Positions 17,993 to 28,900 of a stretch of 52,465 nt of DNA are shown in pieces. This DNA is from an uncultured Clostridium sp. (GTDB lineage: Bacteria > Bacillota > Clostridia > TANB77 > CAG-508). The number at the start of each line of letters is the position of its first letter. The first letter of the stretch is position 1. The position numbers and the translations under genes are program-made. The DNA lies in assembly GCA_947575605.1 (NCBI GenBank), contig CANPNZ010000011.1, forward strand, positions 1 through 52,465, given 5' to 3'. The notes below the pieces were generated by a model that searched no databases, was not told where the DNA came from, and was given only the letters and a program-made list of their open reading frames with translations.

Positions 17993-18994
17993 TTATTTCA
18001 TAGCCTCTTCTACGGCAACTGCTACTGCTACGGAAGCACCTACCATTGGGTTATTCCCCATTCCAATTAATCCCATCATTTCTACGTGTGCTGGTACAGA
18101 TGATGAACCTGCAAATTGGGCATCTGAATGCATTCTTCCCATTGTATCTGTCATTCCATAAGAAGCTGGTCCAGCTGCCATATTGTCTGGGTGAAGTGTT
18201 CTTCCTGTTCCTCCACCAGAAGCAACTGAGAAATATTTTCTATCTTCTGCTAATCTTTCTTTTTTATAGGTACCTGCTACTGGATGTTGGAATCTTGTTG
18301 GGTTAGTTGAATTTCCTGTGATAGATACGTCAACATCTTCCATCCACATGATAGCTACACCCTCTCTAACATCATTTGCACCATAACATCTAACCTTACT
18401 TCTTTCTCCATCTGAATAAGGGATTTCTTCTATCACTTTTACTTTTCCCGTGAAGAAATCAAAGTCTGTTTTTACATAAGTAAATCCATTAATTCTTGAT
18501 ATGACTTGTGCTGCATCTTTTCCCAATCCATTTAAGATAACTCTTAATGGTTCTTTTCTAACTTTGTTTGCTGACTTTGCAATTCCAATTGCTCCTTCTG
18601 CTGCGGCAAAAGATTCGTGTCCTGCTAAGAAAGCAAAACATTTGGTATCTTCTGATAATAACATAGAAGCTAAGTTTCCATGTCCTAATCCAACTTTTCT
18701 ATCATCAGCAACAGATCCTGGAATACAGAATGCTTGTAATCCTTCCCCAATTGCTTTTGCTGCATCAGCAGCTTTGGTACATCCTTTTTTGATCGCAATG
18801 GCTGCTCCCAAAGTATATGCCCATGCTGCATTTTCAAAACATATTGGTTGTACTCCTTTTACTATTTCATAGGGATTAAATCCCTTTTCTTTACATATCG
18901 CTAATGCATCTTCGAAATCTTTGATTCCGTATTTCTCCATTACTGGTTTGATTTGATCAATTCTTCTTTCATAACTTTCAAATGTTACTGCCAT
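17993..18994 (-). CDS. GGGtGRT family protein (unknown function)
   Basis: This 333-residue protein carries the family-defining GGGTGRTLHPDNMAAGP (about 260-276), plus GLGHGNLASMLLSEDTKCFAFLAGHE (split around 103-128) and a C-terminal alanine/valine-rich stretch (GASVAVAVAVEEAMK). It is a known uncharacterised family common in anaerobic Firmicutes. No signal peptide or membrane segment is visible. It lies directly downstream of a NifU-like scaffold gene with a palindromic repeat between them, and a terminator follows. The pairing suggests a link to iron-sulfur cluster or radical chemistry, but the biochemical role is not known to me. AAGGAGGAA precedes the ATG. Confidence 0.88.
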   Translation of the reverse strand: MAVTFESYERRIDQIKPVMEKYGIKDFEDALAICKEKGFNPYEIVKGVQPICFENAAWAYTLGAAIAIKKGCTKAADAAKAIGEGLQAFCIPGSVADDRKVGLGHGNLASMLLSEDTKCFAFLAGHESFAAAEGAIGIAKSANKVRKEPLRVILNGLGKDAAQVISRINGFTYVKTDFDFFTGKVKVIEEIPYSDGERSKVRCYGANDVREGVAIMWMEDVDVSITGNSTNPTRFQHPVAGTYKKERLAEDRKYFSVASGGGTGRTLHPDNMAAGPASYGMTDTMGRMHSDAQFAGSSSVPAHVEMMGLIGMGNNPMVGASVAVAVAVEEAMK

Positions 18995-19116
18995 TTTTAT
19001 TCCTCCTTATTATTTATATGTTTACTTACAATACTCTCATATATTTCAGTTGTATATCCAAAAAACTTTTATGATGTTTGACAACGCAAGATGCCGCTTT
19101 TATCTCAATCTTACTT

Positions 19117-19242
19117 AAAACTAATTAAAATTAGTAAGATGTGCATTTTTATAAAAATAGACAAGCTGAAGGCGTACATTGGTACGTCAAAGTTTGAATA
19201 TTTTTAATAAAAATGTACAGATTGCTGATTTTAATTAGTTTT
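19117..19242 (-). repeat. Palindromic repeat element, family B, copy 1
   Basis: Outer arms AAAACTAATTAAAAT (19117-19131) and ATTTTAATTAGTTTT (19228-19242) enclose conserved AGATGTGCAT / ATGTACAGATTG flanks and a core, AAGCTGAAGGCGTACATTGG followed by TACGTC. One arm overlaps the stop codon of the NifU-like gene. A related copy lies at 36168-36291 with different but again complementary arms, and a core-less version at 24538-24593. Confidence 0.75.
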
Positions 19243-19927
19243 CTCTTGGGTCTATCTTTTTAACTGCCTCATCAAATCTTCCATACGTACCAGAAGCCTT
19301 TTCAATCGCTGCTGTTGCTTCCATTCCCGCTTTAATATTATCCATCATTTTTCCTAAATGAACATATTTATAACCAATAATTTGGTCATCTTTATCTAAT
19401 CCAATTTCAACTATGTAACCTTCGGCTAAATTTAAGTATCTAGGACCTTTTAATGAACTTGAATAAATGGTTCCTACTTGGCTCGTATGACCTTTTCCTA
19501 AATCTTCAAGTCCTGCTCCTACTGGAAGACCTCCTTCTGAGAAGGCTGTTTGTGTTCTACCATACACAATTTGTAAGAATAATTCTCTCATAGCCGTATT
19601 AATGGCATCACATACTAAGTCTGTATTTAATGCTTCTAATAATGTTTTTCCCGTTAAAATTTCTCCTGCCATAGCAGCTGAATGTGTCATTCCTGAACAT
19701 CCAATTGTTTCAATTAATGCTTCCTGAATGATTCCTTCTTTTACATTTAAAGTTAATTTACAAGCTCCTTGTTGAGGTGCACACCATCCAATACCATGTG
19801 TTAATCCTGAAATATCTTTTATTTCTTTTGCTTTTACCCATTTTCCTTCTTCTGGAATTGGTGCTGGTCCATGATTCACACCTTTTGCTACTGGACACAT
19901 TCCTTCTAATTCTTTTGAATACATCAT
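19235..19927 (-). CDS. NifU/IscU-like iron-sulfur cluster scaffold protein
   Basis: This 230-residue protein shows the IscU/NifU N-domain pattern in a longer version: HGIGWCAPQQGACKLTLNV (about 44-62), IETIGCSGMTHSAAMAGEIL (about 73-92) and LVCDAINTAM region (about 103-112), giving cysteines suitable for a scaffold site. The C-terminal half (YVHLGKMMDNIKAGMEATAAI) is specific to the longer family that accompanies GGGtGRT proteins. I choose the ATG at 19927 with AAAGGAG 7-8 bases upstream. The two genes form a unit separated by a 240-bp repeat-bearing gap. No cysteine desulfurase is nearby. Confidence 0.82.
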   Translation of the reverse strand: MMYSKELEGMCPVAKGVNHGPAPIPEEGKWVKAKEIKDISGLTHGIGWCAPQQGACKLTLNVKEGIIQEALIETIGCSGMTHSAAMAGEILTGKTLLEALNTDLVCDAINTAMRELFLQIVYGRTQTAFSEGGLPVGAGLEDLGKGHTSQVGTIYSSSLKGPRYLNLAEGYIVEIGLDKDDQIIGYKYVHLGKMMDNIKAGMEATAAIEKASGTYGRFDEAVKKIDPREN

Positions 19928-20043
19928 TTTAATTGCTCCTTTCATTTCTCCATTTTATTTTATGGTTTTATACCTATTTTATTTTCATTTCTGTCATATA
20001 TGACAAAAATAAGAAAATAAAACATATATAAAAGTTAATAACA

Positions 20044-20739
20044 CTATTGTTTTTTCATTTTTTCAATTTCTTCTTTTGATAATAAAAGTTGATTCTTACG
20101 TTTCTTCTCAGTCGTTTCCACTACCTGATCTACATCTTGTGTGCTTACATTTTCATTACTATAAGCAATCATATTCTCTATATCTCGAATATAAATGCCA
20201 GCATCATAATGTTCTTTTCTAGCTAATGTTCTAGCTCCTAGTAAATATCTTTTTATAATTTCTTTATCTTCTTTACTTACCTGTTCTTCCCCAATCCCTA
20301 ATACTTTATATCGCCATATAACATGTCTTTCATAACTTGAAAAATCGCTATTATTTAAATCCGTATAATCATATTCAACTCTAAATTTTAAACTTTGTAT
20401 TGACATCGTTATATTGGTCCAAATATCTCTTCTTTCTGATTTGCGAAATTCTTGCCTTAATTCTTTAATTTTACCATATAATATTTGAACTAATTTTAGA
20501 TATTGAGCTTCATCTAAATTAAATTTAGTGGGTATTTCATAGACATTAACTGCCTTCTTTTTAAAAATACCTTTTGGGATATAATAGAAAAACAGTTCCC
20601 CCATTTTTCCTTCTTTGTCTGGTTCGTCTAAAATAGAACTATACAAATATAATTTATCCCATTTTTCTGGTATCATATAAAATAATTTTCTTTGTATATC
20701 TTCATATATTTCTTTTATTTTCTTCGTATGGTTTAACAT
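20044..20739 (-). CDS. YezG-like immunity (antitoxin) protein
   Basis: This 231-residue protein resembles the YezG/DUF600 immunity family that neutralises LXG-type secreted toxins such as Bacillus YeeF. Recognisable stretches are IYEDIQRKLFYMIPEKWDKL (about 11-30), LFFYYIPKGI (about 49-58), LRQEFRKSERRDIWTNITMS (about 94-113) and FRVEYDYTDLNN followed by SSYERHVIWRYKVLGI (about 119-148). The last 60 residues are a charged tail not typical of the short family members. No LXG or polymorphic toxin lies in the window, so it may be an orphan immunity gene. It follows gpmI by 8 bp and is probably co-transcribed with it. Confidence 0.72.
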   Translation of the reverse strand: MLNHTKKIKEIYEDIQRKLFYMIPEKWDKLYLYSSILDEPDKEGKMGELFFYYIPKGIFKKKAVNVYEIPTKFNLDEAQYLKLVQILYGKIKELRQEFRKSERRDIWTNITMSIQSLKFRVEYDYTDLNNSDFSSYERHVIWRYKVLGIGEEQVSKEDKEIIKRYLLGARTLARKEHYDAGIYIRDIENMIAYSNENVSTQDVDQVVETTEKKRKNQLLLSKEEIEKMKKQ

Positions 20740-20746
20740 ATCCCTT

Positions 20747-22288
20747 TTATTCCTTATCTAATAAACTCTCTCCTGTCATTTCTTCTGGCTTTTCAAGATT
20801 CATTAAATCAAGCATAGTTGGTGCTAAATCTGCTAATTTTCCTCCTGCTTTTAATTTCAAATTTTCATCTGCTGTTACTAAAATTAATGGTACTGGATTG
20901 GTGGTATGTGCTGTATGTGGTTCGCCTGTACTATAATCTATCATTTGTTCTGCATTTCCATGATCGGCTGTAATGAGTAAATTTCCTTGTTTCTTTTCTA
21001 CTAATTCTACTACTTTTCCTACACATTCGTCTACTGCTTCTACCGCTTTTTTGGCTGCTTCTAAACTTCCTGTATGTCCTACCATATCCGTGTTGGCATA
21101 GTTTAATATGATACAATCATATTTATCACTTCCAATGGCTTCTAATACTTTGTCGGTTACTTCATAAGCACTCATTTCTGGCTTTTGGTCATAGGTTTCA
21201 ACCTTTGGTGATGGTACTAAAATTCTGTCTTCCCCTTCATATTGTTTTTCTTCTCCTCCATTAAAGAAAAAGGTTACATGTGCATATTTTTCTGTTTCAG
21301 CTATACGTAATTGTGTATACCCTTTTTTACTCGTATATTCTCCAAAAGTATTTTGTAGCGGTTCTTTTTTAAAGGCTACATGCACATTTGGCATAGATTC
21401 ATCATAATTCGTAAAACATACATAATATAAGTCTAAATCTTTTTTATTTTCAAATCCATCAAAATTTGGATCCACTAATGCTCTTGTAATTTCTCTTGCT
21501 CTATCTGGTCTAAAGTTAAAGAAGATAATGGAATCATGTTTTCCAATGGTTGCAATTGGTTCTTCTCCATTACAAATTAAAGTTGGCTCTACAAATTCAT
21601 CAAATACTTCTTTTTGATAAGAATCTTCGATTGCTTTTACGGCGCTACCTACTTTGTTCCCTTCTCCTTTTACTAAAGCATCATAACATTTTTGTACTCT
21701 TTCCCATCTTTTATCTCGATCCATTGCATAGAATCTTCCCGATATACTAGCAATTTTTCCAATTTGCTTTTCTTCCATTTTTTCTTGTAATTTCACAATA
21801 TATCCTTCTGCTGACGCTGGTGGTGTGTCTCTTCCATCTAAGAAACAATGTACATATACATTTTCAAAATCTCTTCTTTTGGCCATCTCTAATAGACCAT
21901 ATAGATGACGATTATGACTATGTACTCCCCCATCTGATACTAATCCTAAAATATGCAATTTAGAATTGTATTTTTTACAATTTTCAATCGCTGCTATAAA
22001 TTCTGGATTGGTAAAAAAGTCTCCCTCTTCAATTGATTTCGTGATTCTGGTTAATTCTTGATAGACAATTCTTCCTGCTCCAATATTGGTATGCCCTACT
22101 TCTGAATTTCCCATTTGTCCTTCTGGTAATCCCACTGCTAGACCACTTGTATGAATTTCTGTATGATTATATTTTTTCATTAGTTTATCTATATTAGGGG
22201 TTTGGGCTAGCTTAATTGCATTTCCATTGTTATTTGGATTGTCTCCAAAACCATCTAATATCATTAGCATTGTTAGTTTGTTTTTCAT
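20747..22288 (-). CDS. gpmI: 2,3-bisphosphoglycerate-independent phosphoglycerate mutase
   Basis: This enzyme interconverts 3- and 2-phosphoglycerate with two Mn2+ ions. The 513-residue protein is of normal length: [12 protein letters not shown] at the start, [18 protein letters not shown] (about 61-78) with the catalytic serine, [20 protein letters not shown] (about 118-137), [11 protein letters not shown] (about 146-156) and the C-terminal [13 protein letters not shown] (about 436-448). AAAAGGTGATAGAATT precedes the ATG. It belongs to the minus-strand pgk-Nudix-Nudix-tpiA-gpmI glycolytic series. Confidence 0.96.
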   Translation of the reverse strand: MKNKLTMLMILDGFGDNPNNNGNAIKLAQTPNIDKLMKKYNHTEIHTSGLAVGLPEGQMGNSEVGHTNIGAGRIVYQELTRITKSIEEGDFFTNPEFIAAIENCKKYNSKLHILGLVSDGGVHSHNRHLYGLLEMAKRRDFENVYVHCFLDGRDTPPASAEGYIVKLQEKMEEKQIGKIASISGRFYAMDRDKRWERVQKCYDALVKGEGNKVGSAVKAIEDSYQKEVFDEFVEPTLICNGEEPIATIGKHDSIIFFNFRPDRAREITRALVDPNFDGFENKKDLDLYYVCFTNYDESMPNVHVAFKKEPLQNTFGEYTSKKGYTQLRIAETEKYAHVTFFFNGGEEKQYEGEDRILVPSPKVETYDQKPEMSAYEVTDKVLEAIGSDKYDCIILNYANTDMVGHTGSLEAAKKAVEAVDECVGKVVELVEKKQGNLLITADHGNAEQMIDYSTGEPHTAHTTNPVPLILVTADENLKLKAGGKLADLAPTMLDLMNLEKPEEMTGESLLDKE

Positions 22289-22307
22289 AATTCTATCACC
22301 TTTTCTT

Positions 22308-22574
22308 AAAAGTTACCATCGGTTTCGGTTTTCTTTGGCAACTTATACTAATTTTTTGTTAGCGTGTATGTTGTATAAAAATGCAGTGACGTACAGTTTG
22401 GAAGGACACCTATTCATACAGAACAAACAGATTAACTTTTCTATTAATGAATGATAACTATTGTATTTATATGATTCGTCCAACCAGTAAGGAACGAAAT
22501 TTTTATATAATATAGACGCTAAATAATTTAATTTTCATTTGTTGCCAAAAAACCAGAACCGATGGCAACTTTTT
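22308..22574. repeat. Large (about 267-bp) imperfect palindrome between tpiA and gpmI
   Basis: The arms 22308-22342 and 22541-22574 are complementary over about 33 bases (TTACCATCGG... and ...CCGATGGCAA). Inside, TTAGCGTGTATGTTGTATAA (from 22360) pairs with 22501-22522, and a further inner segment (CAGTTTGGAAGGA with the GTCCAACCAGT region) also pairs imperfectly. The whole intergenic space folds on itself, and the tpiA-side arm touches the tpiA stop codon. It encodes no protein. Confidence 0.75.
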
Positions 22575-23325
22575 ATTTTTCAAAATTTACAATCTTACTA
22601 AATTCGTCTGCTTTAAGACTTGCTCCTCCCACTAGGCCACCATCTATATCAGACATTTCAAATAATTCTTTGGCATTTGTGCTTTTAACACTTCCACCAT
22701 ATTGTATTATAACGCTATCAGCTACCGTTTGTCCATAGATTTCGGCAATTTTATTTCTGATTGCTTGAATACTGTTATTAGCATCTTCTTTGGTTGCTGT
22801 TTTTCCTGTTCCAATGGCCCATATTGGTTCATAGGCTATAATTGTATTTTCTACTTGTTTTTCTGTTAATCCTTCTAAGGCTAATTCAGTTTGTTTGGTA
22901 ATCACTTCTTCTGTCTTACCCTCTTCCCTTTGTTCTAATGTTTCTCCTACACATACAATCGGTTTTAATTCATTTTGAAAAGCTGCTTTGATTTTTTTGT
23001 TTACGGTTTCATCTGTTTCCTTAAAATATTGTCTTCTTTCTGAATGGCCTATGATAACATATTCTACATTGATAGCTTTTAACATTTTCCCAGATACTTC
23101 TCCTGTGTATGCTCCACTTTCTTCAAAGTGCATATTTTGTGCTCCAATTTTTATGTTGGTATTTTGTGCTGTTAATAAAGCATAAAATAAATCGGTATAT
23201 GGCACACATAAAACAACTTCATTTTGCGTGTCTTTTACTAATGGTGCTAATTCCTCAATAAAACTTATGGCTTCATTTGGTAACATGTTCATTTTCCAGT
23301 TTCCTGCTATTACTTTCTTTCTCAT
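22573..23325 (-). CDS. tpiA: Triosephosphate isomerase
   Basis: This enzyme interconverts dihydroxyacetone phosphate and glyceraldehyde 3-phosphate. The 250-residue protein is complete: GNWKMNM (about 8-14, catalytic lysine), [13 protein letters not shown] (about 89-101, catalytic histidine), [16 protein letters not shown] (about 162-177, catalytic glutamate and mobile loop) and the phosphate-binding [11 protein letters not shown] and GLVGGASL. It follows the Nudix gene at 23331 by 5 bp, so the genes are coupled. Confidence 0.97.
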   Translation of the reverse strand: MRKKVIAGNWKMNMLPNEAISFIEELAPLVKDTQNEVVLCVPYTDLFYALLTAQNTNIKIGAQNMHFEESGAYTGEVSGKMLKAINVEYVIIGHSERRQYFKETDETVNKKIKAAFQNELKPIVCVGETLEQREEGKTEEVITKQTELALEGLTEKQVENTIIAYEPIWAIGTGKTATKEDANNSIQAIRNKIAEIYGQTVADSVIIQYGGSVKSTNAKELFEMSDIDGGLVGGASLKADEFSKIVNFEK

Positions 23326-23330
23326 ACTTC

Positions 23331-23870
23331 TTACCTTCTTTCTAAAATTTTTTCTTCTAAATACTTAATAACCTCTTGAATATACTCCCATTTTCCGAAT
23401 AAATAATTGCTATCTTGTTTTTCTACTACTTCTTTTAATTCTTCAATGGTAATATATTTTAATTCACTTACTTCTTCTTCCTGTTTTATAAAATCTGAAA
23501 TTTTCTTATCTGTTTTTAAAAAATATCCATATCGAAAGGCATTATTGTCTCCTCTATAAGATCGATGTTTTGCTATTAAAATTAATTTTAGTTCCTCTTT
23601 TTTACACTTTATGCCTATTTCTTCTTCTATTTCTCTTACCATCGCATCTTCAACATTTTCTCCACTTTCTACATGCCCTGCTGTTATGGAATATTTATTG
23701 GGTGCTTGTTTCTTTATTTCTGATCTTTTTTGTATTAAAATTTTCCCTTCTTCATTTACAATCCACACCTCTACTTCTTTATGCCATAAACCTTTTGCAT
23801 GTATAATATCTTTATCTTCCGTTTTTCCTGTTATGTTTCCTTCTTCATCTAAAACATCCAATAGTTCCAT
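23331..23870 (-). CDS. Nudix hydrolase (IPP-isomerase-like subgroup)
   Basis: The Nudix box [20 protein letters not shown] (about 64-83) with IGIK after it fits GX5EX7REUXEEXGU. The N-terminus ([14 protein letters not shown]... [20 protein letters not shown]) matches the YfcD/IPP-isomerase-like subgroup. Substrate unknown. The upstream Nudix gene overlaps its start, so translation is likely coupled. I choose the ATG at 23870 (GAGG six bases upstream), though an in-frame ATG at 23882 is also possible. Confidence 0.85.
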   Translation of the reverse strand: MELLDVLDEEGNITGKTEDKDIIHAKGLWHKEVEVWIVNEEGKILIQKRSEIKKQAPNKYSITAGHVESGENVEDAMVREIEEEIGIKCKKEELKLILIAKHRSYRGDNNAFRYGYFLKTDKKISDFIKQEEEVSELKYITIEELKEVVEKQDSNYLFGKWEYIQEVIKYLEEKILERR

Positions 23871-24492
23871 TTTTTTCCTCATTCCCTTTTACTATTTCCT
23901 GATAAAACTTTCTTACTTGTTGGAATTCTTTTTCAAGTCTTTCGTCATATATAATACCTGTTTTTCCCTGTCGTATCATTTCAAATAATTCTTCCATTGG
24001 AACCCATCTTACACTTTTGACTTCTTCTTTTTCTAAGGTAAATGTTTTTATGTTGGTTAGCATCATATAAAATTGAATATAATAGGCTCTTCCATTACAA
24101 ACCAGATATAATTCTTCTAATTTCTTTAAGTTTTCAATCGCTTCATTTCTTGCTTCTTCTTGTTCTTCTTTGCTTCCATTGTGTAGTTCTTCTACATATT
24201 CTCGAATCATTGCTTGGATTGGTATTTCGTTATTATCTATATGTCCAGAAACAATATCAAGAGTTCCTGGATCAATCTTTTTGTTCCTTGTTCTTTCTTC
24301 TACTAAAATTTCTCCTTTTTCATTTAAGACAAAGCACGAAACAGTCCCTATTACACAATTAGAATTCAATTCTAATTGCGGTGCAATGCTTCCTGTATAA
24401 ATTTTCTTACCGTCTTTTCCTTCCCTATAAGTTTTATAAAAGCTTCTTGTATCATTTTTTCGTGTATTTAATTTTTCTTTAAATTGATTCAT
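23845..24492 (-). CDS. Nudix hydrolase, divergent
   Basis: The Nudix box is GHIDNNEIPIQAMIREYVEE (about 84-103), followed by LHNG instead of the usual XGU, so it is complete in the catalytic RE..EE but relaxed at the end. The N-terminus (SFYKTYREGKDGKKIYTGSI) has no clear partner that I recognise. It overlaps the following Nudix gene by 26 bp and lies between it and pgk. The ATG at 24492 has AGGATG upstream; an earlier ATG at 24513 is possible. Confidence 0.8.
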   Translation of the reverse strand: MNQFKEKLNTRKNDTRSFYKTYREGKDGKKIYTGSIAPQLELNSNCVIGTVSCFVLNEKGEILVEERTRNKKIDPGTLDIVSGHIDNNEIPIQAMIREYVEELHNGSKEEQEEARNEAIENLKKLEELYLVCNGRAYYIQFYMMLTNIKTFTLEKEEVKSVRWVPMEELFEMIRQGKTGIIYDERLEKEFQQVRKFYQEIVKGNEEKNGTIGCFR

Positions 24493-24537
24493 ATTTTTAC
24501 ATCCTATCTTCATATTATCAATAACCTTATTTTATTC

Positions 24538-24593
24538 TTTAAACAAGTCAAAATTAGTAAAATGTGCAAGATGCTAATTTTCACTTGTTTAAA
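24538..24593 (-). repeat. Core-less family B hairpin overlapping the pgk stop codon
   Basis: A 20-base stem with one mismatch joins 24538-24557 and 24574-24593; the loop has AATGTGCAAGATG, shared with the two full family B elements. The pgk TGA (24581-24583) is inside the stem. No T run follows, so its role as a terminator is uncertain. Confidence 0.7.
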
Positions 24594-25765
24594 AGGCATT
24601 CGATTCCTGGTAACGCCTTCCCCTCTAAAAACTCTAAAGAAGCTCCTCCACCTGTTGAAATATGGGTCATTTTATCTTCTAATCCTGCTTTTTTAACAGC
24701 AGCTGCGGAATCTCCTCCACCAATAATAGTAGTACAATCCATTTGAGCTAATGCTTTTGCTATCTCATTCGTTCCTATTGCAAATTGAGCAAATTCAAAT
24801 AGCCCTAGCGGTCCATTCCATACCACTGTTTTTGCCTTTTTTAATTCTTCTACAAATAATTTTATCGATTCTTCTCCTATATCAAAACCTTCCCAATCTG
24901 CTGGAATTTCATCATATCTTACTGTTTTGCTCTCTGTATCTTCTTTAAATTCTTTTCCTATTTTGGTATCAACAGGAAGCATGAATTTAACCCCTTTTTC
25001 TTGTGCTTTTTTCATTAAATTGGTTGCTAATTCTAATTTATCTAATTCACAAATTGAATTTCCTACCTCATATCCTTGTGCTTTAAAGAATGTATATGCC
25101 ATTCCTCCACCTATTATTAACGTATCCACTTTTTCCAATAAACTGTCAATTACTCCTATTTTATCTGATACTTTTGCTCCTCCTAAAATAGCTACAAATG
25201 GTCTTTCTGGATGAGAAATAGCATTTCCTAAAAATTTTAATTCTTTTTCAATTAAAAATCCTGATACAGCTGGTAAAAATTGTGCTACTCCTGCTGTTGA
25301 AGCATGTGCTCTATGGGCTGCCCCAAAAGCATCATTTACATAGATTTCGGCCATACTAGCTAATTCTTTTGCAAATTCTGGATTATTGTCTGTTTCTTCT
25401 TTGTGAAATCTAACGTTTTCTAATAACATGACTTGTCCATTTTTTAATGCTTGTGCTTTTGCTTTGGCATCTTCTCCTATGACATCTTTCGCCATGATGA
25501 TTTCTTTTCCTAATAATTTTGATAATTCTTCTGCCACTGGTTCTAATGAATATTCTGGTTTAACTTCTCCTTTTGGTCTTCCTAAGTGAGAACACAAAAT
25601 AACAGCACAATCATTTTCTAATAAATATTGAATGGTTGGCAAGGCTGCCACTATTCTTGTGTTGTCTGTTATGTTTTGATTTTCATCCATTGGTACGTTA
25701 AAATCGCAACGAACTAATACTTTCTTTCCTTTTAACTCCATGTCTTTTACTGTTTTTTTATTCAT
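24581..25765 (-). CDS. pgk: Phosphoglycerate kinase
   Basis: This enzyme transfers phosphate from 1,3-bisphosphoglycerate to ADP. The chosen ATG at 25765 gives 394 residues, the family length; an upstream in-frame ATG is too close to AAAGGA. It shows [14 protein letters not shown] (about 14-27), [12 protein letters not shown] (about 60-71), [17 protein letters not shown] (about 189-205) and [13 protein letters not shown] (about 350-362). It heads the pgk-Nudix-Nudix-tpiA-gpmI series; gapA is not in the window. Confidence 0.96.
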   Translation of the reverse strand: MNKKTVKDMELKGKKVLVRCDFNVPMDENQNITDNTRIVAALPTIQYLLENDCAVILCSHLGRPKGEVKPEYSLEPVAEELSKLLGKEIIMAKDVIGEDAKAKAQALKNGQVMLLENVRFHKEETDNNPEFAKELASMAEIYVNDAFGAAHRAHASTAGVAQFLPAVSGFLIEKELKFLGNAISHPERPFVAILGGAKVSDKIGVIDSLLEKVDTLIIGGGMAYTFFKAQGYEVGNSICELDKLELATNLMKKAQEKGVKFMLPVDTKIGKEFKEDTESKTVRYDEIPADWEGFDIGEESIKLFVEELKKAKTVVWNGPLGLFEFAQFAIGTNEIAKALAQMDCTTIIGGGDSAAAVKKAGLEDKMTHISTGGGASLEFLEGKALPGIECLLNK

Positions 25766-25902
25766 TTTTACAATCATTCCTTTCTTGAGGCTCAAATCTG
25801 ATTGAAAAAATTAGATACTTTTCAATCTTCTTCCTCTTAAAATGTTTTTTTCTTCTATTAGTATTACCTTTTATTCCCAAGTCAATACTATTTTATACTA
25901 AA

Positions 25903-25931
25903 AAAGAATACTTTTCAAGTATTCTTTTTTC
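25903..25931 (-). terminator. Terminator of the surface-protein operon
   Basis: AAAAAGAATACTT and AAGTATTCTTTT form a hairpin with a TTT(T)CAA loop and runs of A and T on either side. It lies between the Ig-repeat gene (minus, ends 25971) and pgk (minus). Confidence 0.8.
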
Positions 25932-25970
25932 AAGTTTGGACTTTTTACCTATTTTATGATTGTTTCCTAT

Positions 25971-28900
25971 CTATTCTACAATATGAATGATTCTTATTAC
26001 TTCCGTTGTATTTCCTGCTGCATCTTGAGCTGTATAAGTAACGGTATAATCTCCTGGTATCGCTAGATTAATTTCAGAAACTTCTTTTATATTAACTTCA
26101 CTAATAATTTGTTTAATAGATGTAGTAACTGCTATTGTTTGACCTTTCGCGTCAGTTGCTGTTACATTTGGTAATTCTACTTTTCCAGTATTTTTTGGTA
26201 GTGTAATTTCTTCTTTTTCAAACATACCTGTTATGACTGGGTCTGTAAGATAGATATTATCCACTGTTATTTCAATTGGTGTTTCTATTTGGTTTCCTGC
26301 TAAATCTATTATTTTAACTGTTTCTGTTGCATTATTTATAAATATTTTAGTTAGTGTTTGTTTGTCATCTGATAATTTCCAACCATCTACTTCTTGTATT
26401 GGCTCACTAGCTTCGATGATTACTGTTACTGGATCTTTGGTTGCTGCTGTTTCACTATAAAATGGTTCTTCTGCTGTTGGTGCCATTTTGTCAATTCCTT
26501 CTACTACAATGGTAAGCGTTTCTGAATTCCCTACTAAATCAAAGACAGTAACTGCTTCTGTTTTGTTATCTTCATACACTTTTGTCATAGAAAGTGCATC
26601 TTTTGATAAAGCCCAACCTGTTACTGGTTTTAATTTTTCTTCTGCTTTTATGGTTACCATAACAGAATCTTTGGTCGGCTTATTATTATTTTCTGTCGTA
26701 AATCTTAGGCCTTTTACTTGTGTATCAATTTCAAATTCAATCGTTGTTGTATTACCTGCCTTATCGGCTACTGTTAATTGATATTTTCCATCTGCCGTAA
26801 TTGGTGCTAATGTTGTATAGGTTTTATCTTCTACCCCATCTTTTATTAGAATAACGTTTGCTACGTCTCCTGCCGCATTTACAGGTGTTACTGCTAATGT
26901 ATAAATTTCACCGTCCATGATTCCTGTTATTTCTGGTGCTACATTATCAATTTTAAATATAATCGTTCTAGCATTGCCGACTTCATCGGTTACTACTAAA
27001 GTATATTCTCCATCTGAAGCTAGTTTTGTCCCTGATACAAAGTCGTCATTTTTTTCTCCTCCTGTTTTTTGCAAGGTTGCTGTTCCTTCTGTGAATATAG
27101 GAGTTACTGTTTTATATTCTCCATTCATTTCTACGCCACTTACTTCTGGAGCTGTTTTGTCAATAATAAATTTAACTGTGCTTGTATTTTCTAAATCATC
27201 TGTTACTTTTAGTTCATAACTTCCTTCTTCTGTAATTTCTCCTAATGATGTCGTATATCCTTCTACGATTTCATTATTTTTCTTTAAAACCACACTTTTT
27301 ATGGTTCCTGTTGTTGTTACAATAGGCGTTATGTTAGTTCCATAAGTTTTATTGTTTTCTACTCCTGTGATAACTGGGCCTGTTACATCAACTATAAATG
27401 TTACCGTTGCTATGTTTCCAGCAGCATCTGTTACCACTAACTTATATTTTCCACTTTCTGTAATTGGTGTTCCTGATTGATATAGAATAGTAGAAATAAC
27501 GGCATCCCCATTTTCTGGATCTAGTTTACTTAGTTCTCCTGTTCCTTCTGTAAAGGTTGGAGCAACAGAAGTATATCTTTCCCCATTCTTTACCTGATTA
27601 ATGGTAACTGTTGTATCAATGGTAAATAGGATTGTTATGGTATTATTTAAACCATCTTTTACCACTAATTTATAAGTACCTTCTTCATTAACTTCTGTTC
27701 CAGAAGTAAAATCAATTGGTCCTTCTGTTCCTTTTTGTAAAGTTGCTGTTATTGGTCCATTTGGATCCGTAAATACTGGGGTTACGGTTTGATAAGATTT
27801 GCCATCTTCTACACCTGTTACGGTTGGTGCTTCACGATCAATCATATTTACGTTTACTGTAATGGTTGCTTCATTTCCTGCTAAATCTTTTACCGTGATT
27901 GTTTCTGGTGCAATGGTATTTTGTGTATAAGTTTTTTCCATAGAACATTTATCTTGCGCTAATTTCCATCCCTCTACTACTTGTAATTCTTCTCCAGCTA
28001 CAATGGTTACTATGACATTTTGTGTAGTAGGATTGGTTTCTGAATAAGATACACTTGGCGTTGGTGCTACTTTATCAATATTGTCTACTTCTACTAATAC
28101 AGAAGCCTGATTTCCTGCTAAATCTTTGATAATAACAGTTTCCGTTTTATTTTCTGTATAAGTTTTTTTCATAGAAAGTTGATCTGCTGACAATGTCCAT
28201 CCATTTACTGGTTGTAATTCTTCTCCAGCTGCAATGGTTACTGTTACAGTTCCATTTGTAGGTTCTTCTATGTCATAATCAATGGAATAAGATGGTACAT
28301 CACTATCGATATTATTAATTACAATGTTAACTTTTGTTTCATTTCCTGCCATATCTGTAAATATTACGGTTTCATTTACATTCGCTGTATATTTTTTAGT
28401 AAAGGCAAGTTGGTTTTCGTCTACTGGTACCCATTCACTATCTGTTTTTGGAGCTTCTACTTTCTCATCAAAGGTAACTCTGGCAATAACTTCTGTGGTA
28501 GCACTTGTTTCACTATATTTAACTTGACCTACTCTTTTAGCTGGTGTTGCATCGACTGTAACAGTTCTAGTTGCTGTGGCTGTATTTCCTGCTTCATCTG
28601 TTGCTGTATATGTCAAAATATATTCTCCATCTTGTGCTCCTGTTGTATCAATTTGTGTTACTTCATTTGTATTCAAGGTGATTTTTAAGCTTGCTGGAAT
28701 CTCTCCATCTACGGCATCGTTTGCTACCATGCTTGTGTCAAATGTATCACCTTTTTTCAAAATGACTGGTTCTAATGTTTCTTCAAATACTGGTGCTACG
28801 TTATCAACGATAAATTCTTTAGTTGTCGTGTTTCCAGCTGGATCGGTTACCACTAAAACGTAGTTTCCATCTACTGTAATAGGTGTTTCCGATACATATT

